Positions 1 to 9,293 of a stretch of DNA of 64,000 nt are shown in pieces. Source of the DNA: Stenotrophomonas sp. ATCM1_4 (GTDB lineage Bacteria; Pseudomonadota; Gammaproteobacteria; Xanthomonadales; Xanthomonadaceae); NCBI RefSeq assembly GCF_004348115.1, contig NZ_QPFB01000001.1, positions 1,908,773 to 1,972,772 of the forward strand, written 5' to 3'. The position numbers were made by a program, and so were the translations under genes. Each line of letters starts with the position of its first letter. Positions within the stretch are counted from its first letter, which is position 1. The notes under the pieces were generated by a model. That model was not told the DNA's origin, did not search any database, and saw only the letters and a list, made by a program, of their open reading frames with translations.

Positions 1-227
1 GCATCGAGCTGCTGGCCGCCGGCCAGGGTTGCGACTTCCATGCGCCGCTGCGTTCGAGCGATGCACTGGAAGGCGTGCGTGCGGTGCTGCGTGCGCAGGT
101 GCCGACGCTGCAGGACGACCGCTACTTCCACCCGGACATGGTCGCCGCCACCGAGTTGGTGCGCAGCGGCGCGCTGCTGGCGGGCCTGGGCGTGCAGTTG
201 CCGGGCGTGGATGTGGCTGGCAACTGA
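1..227 (+). CDS. hutH: Histidine ammonia-lyase, C-terminal end (partial)
   Basis: Only the last 74 codons are inside the window, read in the frame starting at base 3 and ending with TGA at 225-227. The visible tail contains the segments [15 protein letters not shown] and [18 protein letters not shown], which resemble the C-terminal helical region of histidine ammonia-lyases, the enzymes that deaminate histidine to urocanate. The MIO-forming Ala-Ser-Gly lies outside the window, so the call depends on the tail and on the next two genes being hutG and hutU. A 430-bp repeat-rich gap separates it from hutG. Another member of the aromatic-acid lyase family is the only realistic alternative. Confidence 0.8.
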   Translation, partial: IELLAAGQGCDFHAPLRSSDALEGVRAVLRAQVPTLQDDRYFHPDMVAATELVRSGALLAGLGVQLPGVDVAGN

Positions 228-657
228 TTGCGTCGTATGTGGCATTGGGCGCACAGGGCTGGTTCTTCTGGCTTTCGCTTCACTGCGAAAAGCTGCCCTC
301 ATCTGCCCTGCGGGCATCTCGCTCCGCGCCCCGGCCCAGCGCAACGCGCTGGGCGTTCAGCCATGCACGAGCCCATGGCTCGTAGACCGCATGTCTTCAC
401 TCCGCAAGCGGGAGAAGAGACAGCATCGGCTTTCCGCGCGGTGTATGACACAGCCGTGCGGTCAGCGCTCGCGGCAAACCCTTCCCTTCTCCCGCAAGCG
501 GGAGAAGGTGGCGCGCAGCGCCGGATGAGGGCGCTTTTCAGCTTCACTGCAAAAAGCTCCCCTCATCTGCCCTTCGGGCCTCTTCCCTCGCACGCGGGAG
601 AAGGGATAACGCATTCCCACACGCTTCATCGTTCTGCCCTGCCCTTTGGAGTCCTCC
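228..657. repeat. Gene-free gap with palindromic intergenic repeats
   Basis: This 430-bp stretch between hutH and hutG has no convincing gene. It holds several degenerate copies of a palindromic unit built on CCTTCTCCCGC / GCGGGAGAAGG. The clearest copy has perfect 11-bp arms at 485-495 and 498-508. A second copy with the adjoining CCCTCATC-TGCCC-TTCGGGC block spans 559-605. A weaker copy lies at 394-418 and a half unit at about 293-330. The motif GCTTCACTGC(A/G)AAAAGCT also recurs at about 278-295 and 541-557. The same unit occurs at 38342-38505 and 54504-54622. The hairpins probably sit in the hut transcript. Confidence 0.75.
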
Positions 658-1509
658 ATGACCCACTCGCCTGACTGGCTGCAGATTCACCGCGGCGATG
701 CTCCGCTGATCGTCAGCTTCCCGCATACCGGCACCGAACTGCCCGACGCGCTGGTCGGCCACTTCGTCTCGCCATGGCTGGCCCGCCGCGACGCCGACTG
801 GTGGGTGCACGAGCTGTACGCCTTCGCCAGGGAACTAGGCGCCACCACCGTGCGCACCGCGGTCTCGCGCTCGGTGATCGACGTCAACCGCGATCCCTCC
901 GGCGCCTCCCTGTACCCGGGCCAGAACACCACCGGCCTGTGCCCGACCACCACCTTCGACAACCAGCCGCTGTACCGCGACGGCCATGCGCCGGACGAGG
1001 CGGAGATCCAGCGCCGCCGCCAGACCTGGTTCGACCCGTACCACGCCGCGCTGCGCGCCGAGATCACCCGACTGCGCGCCATCCACGGCACCGTGGTCGT
1101 CTACGACGCGCATTCGATCCGCTCGCTGATCCCGCACCTGTTCGACGGCGAACTGCCGCAGTTCAACATCGGCAGCGCCGGCCCCAGTGGTGCGCCGGAC
1201 ACGTCCTGCGACAACGCGCTCACCGACGTGGTCGAGAACCTGTGCGCGATCAGCGGCCTGGGCCACGTTCGCAACGGCCGTTTCAAGGGCGGCTGGATCA
1301 CCCGCCACTACAGCGACACCGCCGGCGGCGTGCATACCCTGCAGATGGAGCTGGGCTGCCGTGGCTACATGCACGAGCCCGCGCCGGCCGATGTCGATGA
1401 GCACAGCTGGCCGACCCCGTACGACCCCGACCACGCCGCACCGGTACGCGACACCCTGAAACAGATCCTTCGCGCCTGCCTCGATTTTGCTTCCCGGAGA
1501 AACGCATGA
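658..1509 (+). CDS. hutG: N-formylglutamate deformylase
   Basis: Protein of 283 residues that hydrolyses N-formylglutamate to glutamate and formate, the last step of the five-step histidine degradation route. Family features seen are the early block [11 protein letters not shown], the [10 protein letters not shown] segment, the [11 protein letters not shown] block and the YDAHSIRS block carrying likely metal-binding His/Asp residues. The ATG at 658 is chosen because GGAG lies at 648-651; an in-frame TTG at 646 is less likely. The stop codon overlaps the hutU start as ATGA, so the two genes are probably translationally coupled. Presence of HutG implies the formylglutamate variant of the pathway, needing HutF upstream. 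Confidence 0.93.
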   Translation: MTHSPDWLQIHRGDAPLIVSFPHTGTELPDALVGHFVSPWLARRDADWWVHELYAFARELGATTVRTAVSRSVIDVNRDPSGASLYPGQNTTGLCPTTTFDNQPLYRDGHAPDEAEIQRRRQTWFDPYHAALRAEITRLRAIHGTVVVYDAHSIRSLIPHLFDGELPQFNIGSAGPSGAPDTSCDNALTDVVENLCAISGLGHVRNGRFKGGWITRHYSDTAGGVHTLQMELGCRGYMHEPAPADVDEHSWPTPYDPDHAAPVRDTLKQILRACLDFASRRNA

Positions 1510-3173
1510 CCCGTCACGATCCTTCCCGCAGCCCGCGCGCGCCGCGCGGCAACACGCTCAACTGCAAGTCCTGGCAGACCGAGGCCCCGTTCCGCATGCT
1601 GCAGAACAACCTCGACGCCGAAGTGGCTGAAGACCCGACCTCGCTGGTGGTGTATGGCGGCATCGGCCGCGCCGCGCGCGACTGGGAGAGCTACGACAAG
1701 ATCCTGGAAACACTCCAGCGCCTGGACGACAACCAGACCCTGCTGGTGCAGTCGGGCAAGCCGGTCGGCGTGTTCCCCACGCACCCGGATGCACCGCGCG
1801 TGCTGATCGCCAACTCCAACCTGGTGCCGCACTGGGCCAACTGGGAGCACTTCAACGAGCTCGATAGGAAGGGCTTGATGATGTACGGGCAGATGACCGC
1901 CGGCAGCTGGATCTACATCGGCAGCCAAGGCATCGTGCAGGGCACCTACGAGACCTTCGTGGAGATGGGCCGCCAGCATTACGGCGGCAGCCTGGCCGGC
2001 AAGTGGATCCTCACCGCCGGCCTCGGCGGCATGGGCGGCGCGCAGCCGCTGGCCGCATCGCTGGCCGGCGCCAGCAGCCTGACCATCGAATGCCGCCAGA
2101 GCAGCATCGACTTCCGCCTGCGCACCCGTTACGTCGACGAGCAGGCCACCGACATCGACGACGCGTTGGCGCGCATCGCCAAGTACACGGCCGCCGGCGA
2201 AGCCAAGTCGATCGCCCTGCTCGGCAATGCGGCCGAGATCCTGCCGGAGCTGGTGCGCCGTGGCGTGCGCCCGGACTGCGTCACCGACCAGACCAGCGCG
2301 CATGACCCGGTGCACGGCTACCTGCCGGTCGGTTGGACCGTGGAGCAATGGCTGGCCGAGCAGCAGGCCAACCCGGAGAAGGTGCGCGACGCCGCCAAGG
2401 CCGCGATGCGCGTGCACGTGGAGGCGATGCTGGCCTTCCACGCGGCCGGCATCCCGACCGTCGACTACGGCAACAATATCCGCCAGATGGCCTTCGACGA
2501 AGGCCTGAAGAACGCGTTCGACTTCCCCGGCTTCGTGCCGGCCTACGTACGCCCGCTGTTCTGCCGCGGCGTTGGCCCGTTCCGCTGGGTGGCACTGAGC
2601 GGCGACCCGGAGGACATCTACAAGACCGATGCCAAGGTGAAGGAGATCATCGCCGATGACCCGCACCTGCACCGCTGGCTGGACATGGCCCGCGAGCGCA
2701 TCAGCTTCCAGGGCTTGCCGGCGCGCATCTGCTGGGTCGGCCTGGGCCTGCGCCACAAGCTGGGCCTGGCCTTCAACGAAATGGTCCGCAATGGCGAGCT
2801 CAAGGCACCGGTAGTGATCGGCCGCGATCACCTGGATTCGGGCAGCGTCGCCTCGCCCAACCGCGAAACCGAGTCAATGAAGGACGGTTCGGATGCGGTT
2901 TCCGACTGGCCGCTGCTCAACGCCATGCTCAACGTCGCCGGCGGTGCCACCTGGGTGAGCCTGCACCACGGCGGTGGCGTGGGCATGGGCTACTCGCAGC
3001 ACTCCGGCGTGGTCATCGTCTGTGACGGCAGCGAGGCCGCCGACCAGCGCATCGCCCGCGTGCTGTGGAACGACCCCGGTACCGGCGTCATGCGCCATGC
3101 CGACGCCGGCTACGACATCGCGCTGGACTGCGCCCGCGAGAAGGGCCTGGACCTGCCGGGCATCCTCGGCTGA
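1506..3173 (+). CDS. hutU: Urocanate hydratase
   Basis: Protein of 555 residues, matching the usual length of about 555-560. It adds water to urocanate to give imidazolone propionate using tightly bound NAD+, in the cytoplasm. Diagnostic segments include [27 protein letters not shown], the NAD-binding block [13 protein letters not shown], and [19 protein letters not shown] with the conserved cysteine region. It overlaps hutG by four bases and is the last gene of this part of the operon, followed after 34 nt by a strong hairpin. The order hutH-hutG-hutU places the second enzyme last. Identification is secure. Confidence 0.97.
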   Translation: MTRHDPSRSPRAPRGNTLNCKSWQTEAPFRMLQNNLDAEVAEDPTSLVVYGGIGRAARDWESYDKILETLQRLDDNQTLLVQSGKPVGVFPTHPDAPRVLIANSNLVPHWANWEHFNELDRKGLMMYGQMTAGSWIYIGSQGIVQGTYETFVEMGRQHYGGSLAGKWILTAGLGGMGGAQPLAASLAGASSLTIECRQSSIDFRLRTRYVDEQATDIDDALARIAKYTAAGEAKSIALLGNAAEILPELVRRGVRPDCVTDQTSAHDPVHGYLPVGWTVEQWLAEQQANPEKVRDAAKAAMRVHVEAMLAFHAAGIPTVDYGNNIRQMAFDEGLKNAFDFPGFVPAYVRPLFCRGVGPFRWVALSGDPEDIYKTDAKVKEIIADDPHLHRWLDMARERISFQGLPARICWVGLGLRHKLGLAFNEMVRNGELKAPVVIGRDHLDSGSVASPNRETESMKDGSDAVSDWPLLNAMLNVAGGATWVSLHHGGGVGMGYSQHSGVVIVCDGSEAADQRIARVLWNDPGTGVMRHADAGYDIALDCAREKGLDLPGILG

Positions 3174-3207
3174 TCGCCACACCTTCACTTCCGTAGCGAT
3201 GGAAGCC

Positions 3208-3237
3208 ATGCCCCCTCCCGTCCACGGGAGGGGGCAT
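3208..3237 (+). terminator. Rho-independent terminator after hutU
   Basis: A perfect 13-bp stem (ATGCCCCCTCCCG at 3208-3220 and its complement at 3225-3237) closes a 4-nt loop and is followed by CTGTTTT. Position 34 nt after the hutU stop fits termination of the hut operon. Confidence 0.85.
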
Positions 3238-3315
3238 CTGTTTTCGGGCGCAACGCCGCACGGGCGCGCCGTCCGTCGATGTGCTATCAAGCAGCACCTT
3301 CGTCGGGTAAATACC

Positions 3316-5550
3316 ATGCGCAGCCTGCTCACGTTGCTGTTGATGCTGTTCGCGGCTTCGGCCTACGCGGCCAACGACGACATTGTGCTGCCGGCCGGCT
3401 GGGAGCAGCGCCTCGATACGACCGTACCGGCCCTGGCCCGGCAGGCATTGGCGCGCTACGACACGCCCGATGCGCAGCAGCGGCTGGGCACGGTGTTCCG
3501 CCTGCAGTTGGCCGCCGGCAGGTATGCCGACGCCATCACCAGCATCCAGGCGCTGCGCCGCCTGCGCAACGACCCACCCAACCAGCCGCCGTTGTTCCTG
3601 CAGTACGAGATCCATGCGCGTGCGCGGCAGGCGCAGACCGAGTATCGGCAAGCGTTCGCGCAGGCATGGCCACAGGCCTTCGCCGCCCGCTTCGCCGAGC
3701 TCGACGACCGCAGCGCGCAGCAGGCCGGCGTTGCCTTCGGCGGTTACCTGCCGCGCATGCGCCAGGACCTGGACCAGCGCATCGAACAGGCACGCGGCAA
3801 ACGCAGCCTTCCCCTGGACCAGGCCATCGAACTGGTGCGTGCCTGGCAGGTCCACGACAGCTACGTCGCCTTCCAGCCCCTGTTCGCCGCGGCACAGGCC
3901 GCCGACGACGCACGCCGTTACCAGGTCGAGCGCGACCTGTTGATCGCCACCCCGGACGGCGCCCGCGTGTCCGCGCTGCTGGTGCTGCCGCGCCACGCCG
4001 CCACTCCCCTGCCCGCACTGCTCACCTTCACCGTCTACGCCAACGACGATTGGGCCTGGGACGACGCCCGCAAGATGGCCGCCCACGGCTATGCGTCGGT
4101 CGTGGCGTACAGCCGCGGCAAGGGCCGCAGCCCGGATGCGATCGTGCCGTTCGAGCACGATGGCGGCGACGCGGCGGCGGTGATCGACTGGATCGCCGCG
4201 CAACGCTGGAGCGATGGCAGGGTCGGCATGTATGGCGGCAGCTACAGCGGCTTCACCCAATGGGCCGCGCTCAAGCAACGCCCGGCCGCGCTGAAGGCCA
4301 TCGCCACCTCGGCCACGACCGCACCCGGCATCGATGTCCCGATGGAAGGCGGCGTCTTCCTCAACTTCATGTACGCCTGGCCGTTCTACACGGCCAGCAA
4401 TCGCAGCCTGGACGATGCCAGCTACGGCGACAGCGCCCGTTGGCAGCGGCTCGACCAGCAGGCCTACCGCGGCGGTGGCCGCTACCGCGACCGGCCCGCC
4501 ATCGATGGCACGGCCAACCCGGTGTTCAGCCGCTGGCTGCAGCACCCGCGCTACGACGCCTGGTGGCGCGCGATGATTCCGCAGGGCAGTGCGTTCGCCG
4601 ACATCGACATCCCGGTCCTGGCCACCACCGGCTACTTCGATGGTGCGCAGATCGGCGTCCTGCACTACTTCCGCAACCACCTGCAGCACCGCCCGAACGC
4701 CGACCATACCCTGCTGATCGGCCCCTACGAACACTTCACCATGCAGACCGGGCTGCCGCCGGTGGTGCAGGGCTACACGCCCGACCCCGGCGCCCGCATC
4801 GACCTGCAGGCAATGCGGCTGGCCTGGTTCGACCACGTCTTCAAGGGCGCGCCCACGCCCGCCCCGCTCGCCGGGCGCGTCAACTGGCAGGTCATGGGCG
4901 CCGACACCTGGCGGCATGCCGACACGCTGGAAGCCATGGCCACGCGCAGCCAGCGCTACTACCTGCACGCCGGCGCCAATGCCGCGCACCGGCTCGATGC
5001 GGCACCGTCCAACGGCCCACCGGCGATCCAGCGCGTGGACTTCAGCGACCGCAGCGACGCCGACTGGCAGCCTTCACCGAACGTGTTGAACCCCACGCTG
5101 GACCCGCACGCCGGGTTGGTATTCCGCAGCGACGTGCTCACGCACGACCTGGAATTGGCCGGACCGTTCAGCGCCGACCTGTACTTCACCCTCAACAAGG
5201 CCGACGCCGACCTCAGCATCGGCATCTACGCGCAGGGGCCCTCAGGCCAGTACTTCGACCTGGCCTATGCGCTGCAGCGCCTGAGCCAGGCCGATGACCG
5301 CAGCCAACGCCACCTGCTGCAGCCCGGGCAACGCAGCCACGTGCGGATCCAGGACACCCGCCTGCTCGGCAGCCGCCTGCCCGCCGGCAGCCGCATCGTG
5401 GTTACCGTGGGCGTGCTCAAGCAGCCCAACCTGCAACTCAACCTCGGCAGCGGCAAGGAACCAGCCGACGAAACCCTGGCCGATGCAGGCCAGCCGCTGG
5501 TCATCCAGTGGCACGGCGACAGCCACGTGACCCTGCCGATCCGCGATTGA
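3316..5550 (+). CDS. Secreted CocE/NonD (X-Pro dipeptidyl-peptidase S15) family hydrolase
   Basis: Protein of 744 residues with an N-terminal signal peptide (MRSLLTLLLMLFAASAYA, then ANDD), so periplasmic or exported. An unfamiliar helical N-terminal third precedes an alpha/beta-hydrolase domain from about residue 205. The nucleophile elbow GGSYSG puts the catalytic serine near residue 309, and the conserved AWDDARKMAAHGY and GPYEHF segments flank it; the latter includes a likely catalytic His. A C-terminal jelly-roll typical of CocE/S15 enzymes ends the chain. The substrate cannot be told: acyl esters, glutaryl-amides or X-Pro peptides are all known in the family. The gene is single, facing a TetR gene convergently. 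Confidence 0.88.
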   Translation: MRSLLTLLLMLFAASAYAANDDIVLPAGWEQRLDTTVPALARQALARYDTPDAQQRLGTVFRLQLAAGRYADAITSIQALRRLRNDPPNQPPLFLQYEIHARARQAQTEYRQAFAQAWPQAFAARFAELDDRSAQQAGVAFGGYLPRMRQDLDQRIEQARGKRSLPLDQAIELVRAWQVHDSYVAFQPLFAAAQAADDARRYQVERDLLIATPDGARVSALLVLPRHAATPLPALLTFTVYANDDWAWDDARKMAAHGYASVVAYSRGKGRSPDAIVPFEHDGGDAAAVIDWIAAQRWSDGRVGMYGGSYSGFTQWAALKQRPAALKAIATSATTAPGIDVPMEGGVFLNFMYAWPFYTASNRSLDDASYGDSARWQRLDQQAYRGGGRYRDRPAIDGTANPVFSRWLQHPRYDAWWRAMIPQGSAFADIDIPVLATTGYFDGAQIGVLHYFRNHLQHRPNADHTLLIGPYEHFTMQTGLPPVVQGYTPDPGARIDLQAMRLAWFDHVFKGAPTPAPLAGRVNWQVMGADTWRHADTLEAMATRSQRYYLHAGANAAHRLDAAPSNGPPAIQRVDFSDRSDADWQPSPNVLNPTLDPHAGLVFRSDVLTHDLELAGPFSADLYFTLNKADADLSIGIYAQGPSGQYFDLAYALQRLSQADDRSQRHLLQPGQRSHVRIQDTRLLGSRLPAGSRIVVTVGVLKQPNLQLNLGSGKEPADETLADAGQPLVIQWHGDSHVTLPIRD

Positions 5551-5578
5551 GCCACATTCCGCCAGGGCGCGGGCGGGC

Positions 5579-6148
5579 TCAGCGCAACAAGCCTTCCAAT
5601 CGCTCGACCACCCGGTCGAACGCGGCGATGTCACGCGTGGCCCGGCTGATCGCCACCGCGCCTTCGACGCTGGCGATCAGCATCGTCGCCAACGCCTGCG
5701 CCTGGACCGGCGCATGGCCTTCGCCGATGAACGCCTCGGCCAGGCGTCGCTCCCACGCCGTGAACGCAACACCGGCCGCTTCCCGGGCATCGTCGGCGCC
5801 GCCGTCGATGGGCTCTTCCACCGCCGCGGCAAGTACCGGGCAGCCCACGTGGAAGTCGGACTTGAGCAGGCGTTCGCGCCATAGCGCCAGGAAGCGCGAA
5901 ACGCCGCTGACCACGCCCTCGCGCAGGACCTCGTCGAGCATGGCGTCGATGCGGCTGCCGGCCAGGGCGGTCGCTTCGGCCAGCACCTGCTGCTTGCCAC
6001 CGGGGAAATGGTGATAGGTCGAGCCAAACGGCGCCTCGGCACGCTTGGTGACCTCGCGGATGCTGGTGGCATTGAGGCCATAGGTCGCCAGCATGTCGGC
6101 GGCGGTGCTGATCACGCGCTGCGGGGCATCGGTGGGACGGCGGCGCAT
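5579..6148 (-). CDS. TetR/AcrR family transcriptional regulator
   Basis: Protein of 189 residues with an N-terminal helix-turn-helix (TSIREVTKRAEAPFGSTYHH) and the FPGGKQQVL continuation typical of the LmrA/YxaF branch of TetR repressors, then an all-helical ligand-binding domain. AAGGA lies 7 nt before the ATG. It is transcribed divergently from the thioesterase gene at 6229; two similar palindromes lie in the 80-bp gap, so autorepression plus control of the thioesterase is the likely role (inference). The inducing ligand is unknown. Confidence 0.93.
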   Translation of the reverse strand: MRRRPTDAPQRVISTAADMLATYGLNATSIREVTKRAEAPFGSTYHHFPGGKQQVLAEATALAGSRIDAMLDEVLREGVVSGVSRFLALWRERLLKSDFHVGCPVLAAAVEEPIDGGADDAREAAGVAFTAWERRLAEAFIGEGHAPVQAQALATMLIASVEGAVAISRATRDIAAFDRVVERLEGLLR

Positions 6149-6160
6149 CGCGAGGTCCTT

Positions 6161-6180
6161 GCTATGACGGGTGTCATAGC
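6161..6180. promoter_or_regulatory. Operator-like palindrome 1 (TetR/thioesterase divergent promoter)
   Basis: GCTATGAC (6161-6168), 4-nt spacer GGGT, GTCATAGC (6173-6180): a perfect 8-bp inverted repeat 12 bp upstream of the TetR start codon. It shares arm sequence and spacer length with the second palindrome at 6195-6212. Confidence 0.7.
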
Positions 6181-6194
6181 TTAGCGTACGCGCG

Positions 6195-6212
6195 TTATGA
6201 CAGTCGTTATAA
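6195..6212. promoter_or_regulatory. Operator-like palindrome 2 (TetR/thioesterase divergent promoter)
   Basis: TTATGAC (6195-6201), spacer AGTC, GTTATAA (6206-6212): a 7-bp inverted repeat with one mismatch and the same 4-nt spacing as palindrome 1, located 17-34 nt before the thioesterase ATG. The centres of the two sites are 33 bp apart, about three helical turns. Confidence 0.6.
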
Positions 6213-6228
6213 AAGGTTTGCCCGCGCC

Positions 6229-6771
6229 ATGAATCTCTGGTTCCGTCTGCTGCACCTGCTGATCTGTTCGTGGTTCCGCCCGCGCCTGCAGGCCCCCACC
6301 GGCGTGTCGCGCCTGCAGTTCCGGGTGCTGCCCAACGACATCGACCTGAACCTGCACATGACCAACGGCCGCTACTGGACGATCTTCGACCTGGGCCGGC
6401 TGGACCTGGTGCTGCGCACCGGCCTGGGCAAGGTGGCGATGCGCCGCAAGTGGGCGCCGATCGCCGGCGCCGGCACCATCCAGTTCCGGCGCGAACTCAA
6501 GCCATTCCAGCGCTTCACCCTGGAAACGCGCATGGTCGGCTGGGTCGGCGGCCGCATCCTGATGGAGCAACGCGTGCTGGTCGGCGACGACGACAAGGTG
6601 GCCACCCGCGCCCTGCTGATCACCGGCATGTACGACCGGCGCGGCCGACGCTTCGTCACCGGCGAGGAAGTGCTGCAGGTGCTGGGCGTGCAGGACGTGG
6701 CATCGCCCCCGTTGGGCGCGGCGGCGCAGGCCCTGCTGGCCGCCGACGCCGCACTCAAGCTGGAGGACTGA
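6229..6771 (+). CDS. Thioesterase-like protein (hot-dog fold, 4HBT/Them6 type)
   Basis: Protein of 180 residues. The segment NDIDLNLHMTNGRYW (about residues 36-50) and the later KPFQRFTLETRM and GTIQFRRELK blocks match the single hot-dog-fold acyl thioesterase family that includes mammalian THEM6. The first 20 residues are hydrophobic (LWFRLLHLLICSWF), suggesting membrane association. It should hydrolyse an acyl thioester, substrate unknown. Divergent transcription from a TetR gene with shared palindromic sites suggests ligand-responsive control (inference). No other gene follows in the same direction, so it is monocistronic. Confidence 0.82.
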   Translation: MNLWFRLLHLLICSWFRPRLQAPTGVSRLQFRVLPNDIDLNLHMTNGRYWTIFDLGRLDLVLRTGLGKVAMRRKWAPIAGAGTIQFRRELKPFQRFTLETRMVGWVGGRILMEQRVLVGDDDKVATRALLITGMYDRRGRRFVTGEEVLQVLGVQDVASPPLGAAAQALLAADAALKLED

Positions 6772-6800
6772 GCAGGCCCGCGCGGGCCTGCTCCTGCCAC

Positions 6801-7217
6801 TCAGCGGCTGCGCGTCAGTGCGTAGCGCCCGCCCCCGGTCACGGCCAGCAGCAGCAGGCCACCGCAGATGGCGAGATTCTTGAAGAAGTGGATCAGGTTG
6901 AGATCGCGATCCGGGCTTTCCATCGTCCAGAAGGCATGCCCGATCAGCGCGGTGCCCAGCGTGAAAAGCACGAACAGCAGCGCCAGCGGACGCACCCACA
7001 CGCCGAGCAGGATTGCCAACCCGACAAACACTTCCATGAAAATGGAAATCGACGTAGCCAACTCGGGCAGGGGTGCATGCAGCACTCCCATATAGGCCAC
7101 TGTGCCGGAAAAGTTCGCCAGCTTGGATATGCCCGAGCTGATGAACAAGGCCATCAACAGGATGCGTGCCACCAGGATCACGCCATCGCGGTTGCGCTCT
7201 ACAAAACGGTCAATCAT
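6801..7217 (-). CDS. DoxX family membrane protein
   Basis: Protein of 138 residues with four hydrophobic segments. The opening LVARILLMALFISSGISKLANF and the EVFVGLAILLGVWVRPLALL block are typical of the DoxX/DoxD family of small inner-membrane proteins, some of which are linked to thiol or quinone redox. The ATG at 7215-7217 is preceded by GGAG at good spacing; longer upstream in-frame starts lack a ribosome site. The gene is alone on the minus strand between the thioesterase and the L,D-transpeptidase. No specific reaction can be assigned. Confidence 0.88.
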   Translation of the reverse strand: MIDRFVERNRDGVILVARILLMALFISSGISKLANFSGTVAYMGVLHAPLPELATSISIFMEVFVGLAILLGVWVRPLALLFVLFTLGTALIGHAFWTMESPDRDLNLIHFFKNLAICGGLLLLAVTGGGRYALTRSR

Positions 7218-7419
7218 TTCATTGCTCCAGACAACGCAGAAGGAAAGGGGCCGCAGTATGCGTCTGCGCCGGATTGCATCGCGAAGAACCGTCATCAGCC
7301 TCGGGTATACCCCTTTTCAACACCGGACAGCGTGATGAAAAGCCACCAATGATCGATCCAAACGCCACCCGTATCCTCATTCCGACGGACAGTGTGCGCG
7401 GCGGCACGCATCCTCCCGC

Positions 7420-7932
7420 TCACGGCACGATCCGGATCGGCACCGGCACATCCACCACCTCCCACAGCGCATCCATCTGCGCATCGGTCAGCGCGATGCA
7501 GCCATCGGTCCAGTCGTGCTGCTGCAAGGCCGCGGCCGGCAGGGGCGACTGATTCGGCTGGCCGTGGATCATGATGTCCCCTCCCGGGGACACGCCGCGC
7601 CGCTGCGCATCGGCACGGTCCGCGGCATTCGGGTAGGAGACATGGATCGAACGGTGGTAGCGGCTGTTCGGGTTCTTCCAGTCCAGCATGTACACCCCTT
7701 CCGGCGTGCGTTTGTCCCCCTCCTGTTGCTTGTGCCCGGCCGGCACCCGCCCCAGCGCGATCGGGTACTGCAGCAACAGCGTGCGGCCACTGAAGACGAA
7801 CAACTGCCGCTCGGACTTGTCCACGTAAACAAACGTGGCCTTCGGTTGCACTGCCTCGACGTCGTCGGTGGCCGCAGCCGTACCCACCATGGCCAGCATC
7901 GACGCCAGGCAGGCGTTGCTTCCCTTCAGCAC
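7420..7932 (-). CDS. L,D-transpeptidase (YkuD family), exported
   Basis: Protein of 170 residues starting at GTG 7930-7932, with AGGGG just upstream, followed by a plausible signal peptide (LASMLAMVGTAAA). The catalytic domain shows FVYVDKSERQLFVF, ALGRVPAGHK, DKRTPEGVYML, IHGQP with the conserved His, and DWTDGCIAL with the catalytic Cys that attacks the peptidoglycan tetrapeptide stem. Enzymes of this class form 3-3 cross-links or attach proteins to murein in the periplasm. The usual HGC...R pattern is altered after the Cys: DGCIAL replaces the common GCIR. A longer ATG-less N-terminus is unlikely. Confidence 0.88.
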   Translation of the reverse strand: MLKGSNACLASMLAMVGTAAATDDVEAVQPKATFVYVDKSERQLFVFSGRTLLLQYPIALGRVPAGHKQQEGDKRTPEGVYMLDWKNPNSRYHRSIHVSYPNAADRADAQRRGVSPGGDIMIHGQPNQSPLPAAALQQHDWTDGCIALTDAQMDALWEVVDVPVPIRIVP

Positions 7933-8072
7933 GTGACACCCCTGTTGAACGTTGCCTCTGAGCCTACCCGACGACGCGCCGGTACGCCGCCATGCGCCGG
8001 CGAGGCCGGTGACGGGCGTCATGGCCTGTGCCAGACTCCGGCCACTTCGTCAGGATGACCGCAGGACGGCAG

Positions 8073-9056
8073 ATGATTGTTCCGGAGTATTGGGCCGAGG
8101 CCCGCAGGCAGGTCCGCCATCGCCGCCGCAGCGTCACCGTCCGCCGCTTCGGCTGGTCCGAGCTCAGCCTGGAGGCCGCCCAGGCGCATGCCGAGGCGCG
8201 CGTGCAGCAGGCCATGGACGCCATCCTTGCCGGTGAATCACTGCCGCGCCGCGAGCGCCGCACCCACTATGGCGTGGAAGGCGTGCCCATCCGCGAACAG
8301 GTCGTTGCACGCGAGGGCGAAGATGTCATCACCCGCAACAGCTACGGCGCGCTGTGCCTGAACACCCCGGACGTGCTGTTCGCCGACATCGACCTGGAAG
8401 AGCCTCCCTCCGGCTGTGTCCTGCCCTTGTTGCTGTCGGCGGCCTGCTGGCTCGGGGTGATGGCCATCGTCGGCGTCAACGCGAACAACTGGTGGATAGG
8501 CGCCGCAGCCGCCACCCTCGCGCTGGTCCTGCTCAACTGGCTGGTGGTAGTGGTCAGGCGCGTGCGCTTCAACGCCAATGGAGGCGCCCAAGGGCGCGCG
8601 CTGGCCAGGCTGGAGCAGTTCTCACGGCAACAACCGGACTGGACGCTGCGCACCTACCGCACGCCGGCCGGTTTGCGGGTGCTGGTGATGCACGCGGTGT
8701 TCGATCCGCAGGACAAGGTGGTTCACCAGTTCTTCAAGGCGGTCCACGCCGATCCGCTGTATGCCCGCATGTGCCGCCTGCAGCACTGCTTCCGCGCGCG
8801 TCTTACTCCCAAGCCGTGGCGGATGGGGATGAAAGCCCGCATCCAGCCACGCGTCGCGGCGTGGTCAGCCGAGCAGGCCAACCGTCCGGACCGGTTGGCC
8901 TGGATCGCCGATTACGAGCGGCAATCGCCAGGCTTCGCCGCTTGCCAGTACCTGCGGACGTTCGGTGATACCGTGCGCGTCCATCCGCGCGCCGCGCAGG
9001 TGCGGGCACTGCACGATCGCTACAGCCGGGCCGAAAGCCGCCTGCCGCTGGCCTGA
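8073..9056 (+). CDS. Uncharacterised protein with a central two-helix membrane segment
   Basis: Protein of 327 residues I cannot assign to a function. The ATG at 8073 is preferred since AGGA (8063-8066) lies 6 nt before it; an ATG at 8055 has no proper site. The N-terminal 100 residues are charged, with an EYWAEARRQVRHRRRS start. Two hydrophobic stretches (about residues 118-137 and 141-161) form a membrane hairpin, followed by a cytoplasmic domain with RTPAGLRVLVMHAVFDP, VVHQFFKAVHADPLYARMC and RLQHCFRARLTPKPWRMG. The last block looks conserved (His/Cys and aromatic rich) and could be catalytic or ligand-binding, but this is guesswork. Neighbours give no clue. Confidence 0.75.
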   Translation: MIVPEYWAEARRQVRHRRRSVTVRRFGWSELSLEAAQAHAEARVQQAMDAILAGESLPRRERRTHYGVEGVPIREQVVAREGEDVITRNSYGALCLNTPDVLFADIDLEEPPSGCVLPLLLSAACWLGVMAIVGVNANNWWIGAAAATLALVLLNWLVVVVRRVRFNANGGAQGRALARLEQFSRQQPDWTLRTYRTPAGLRVLVMHAVFDPQDKVVHQFFKAVHADPLYARMCRLQHCFRARLTPKPWRMGMKARIQPRVAAWSAEQANRPDRLAWIADYERQSPGFAACQYLRTFGDTVRVHPRAAQVRALHDRYSRAESRLPLA

Positions 9057-9293
9057 TCGGGTTTGCGCAAATGGGCCGGCGCGGCGTCCGGACGGTGAAA
9101 TCCGGCTTCACGCGACGCTGCCGAACACGCCTTGAAAAGCGCCGCCGTGCGTCCATATCGGACATGAACGCGGCCGTGGTTGGTCAGTAAATGACGCCCT
9201 TCCGGGGCGTTCCTGCACAAAGCAATCCGACGCCTGACCATGTGTGTCCGGGTGAAGGAAATCCGCCACGGCCGCTGCTATGTTGCCGCCGCC

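Noticed and set aside
299..547. Short open frames inside the 228-657 repeat region
   Set aside because: Their sequence is simply the palindromic repeats read in different frames, without a ribosome site or recognisable fold.
3088..4989. A 633-codon open frame antisense to the S15 hydrolase gene
   Set aside because: GC-rich coding DNA gives long antisense frames. The predicted chain is Gly/Val/Arg rich without a fold, and the plus-strand gene has a signal peptide, catalytic motif and start site.
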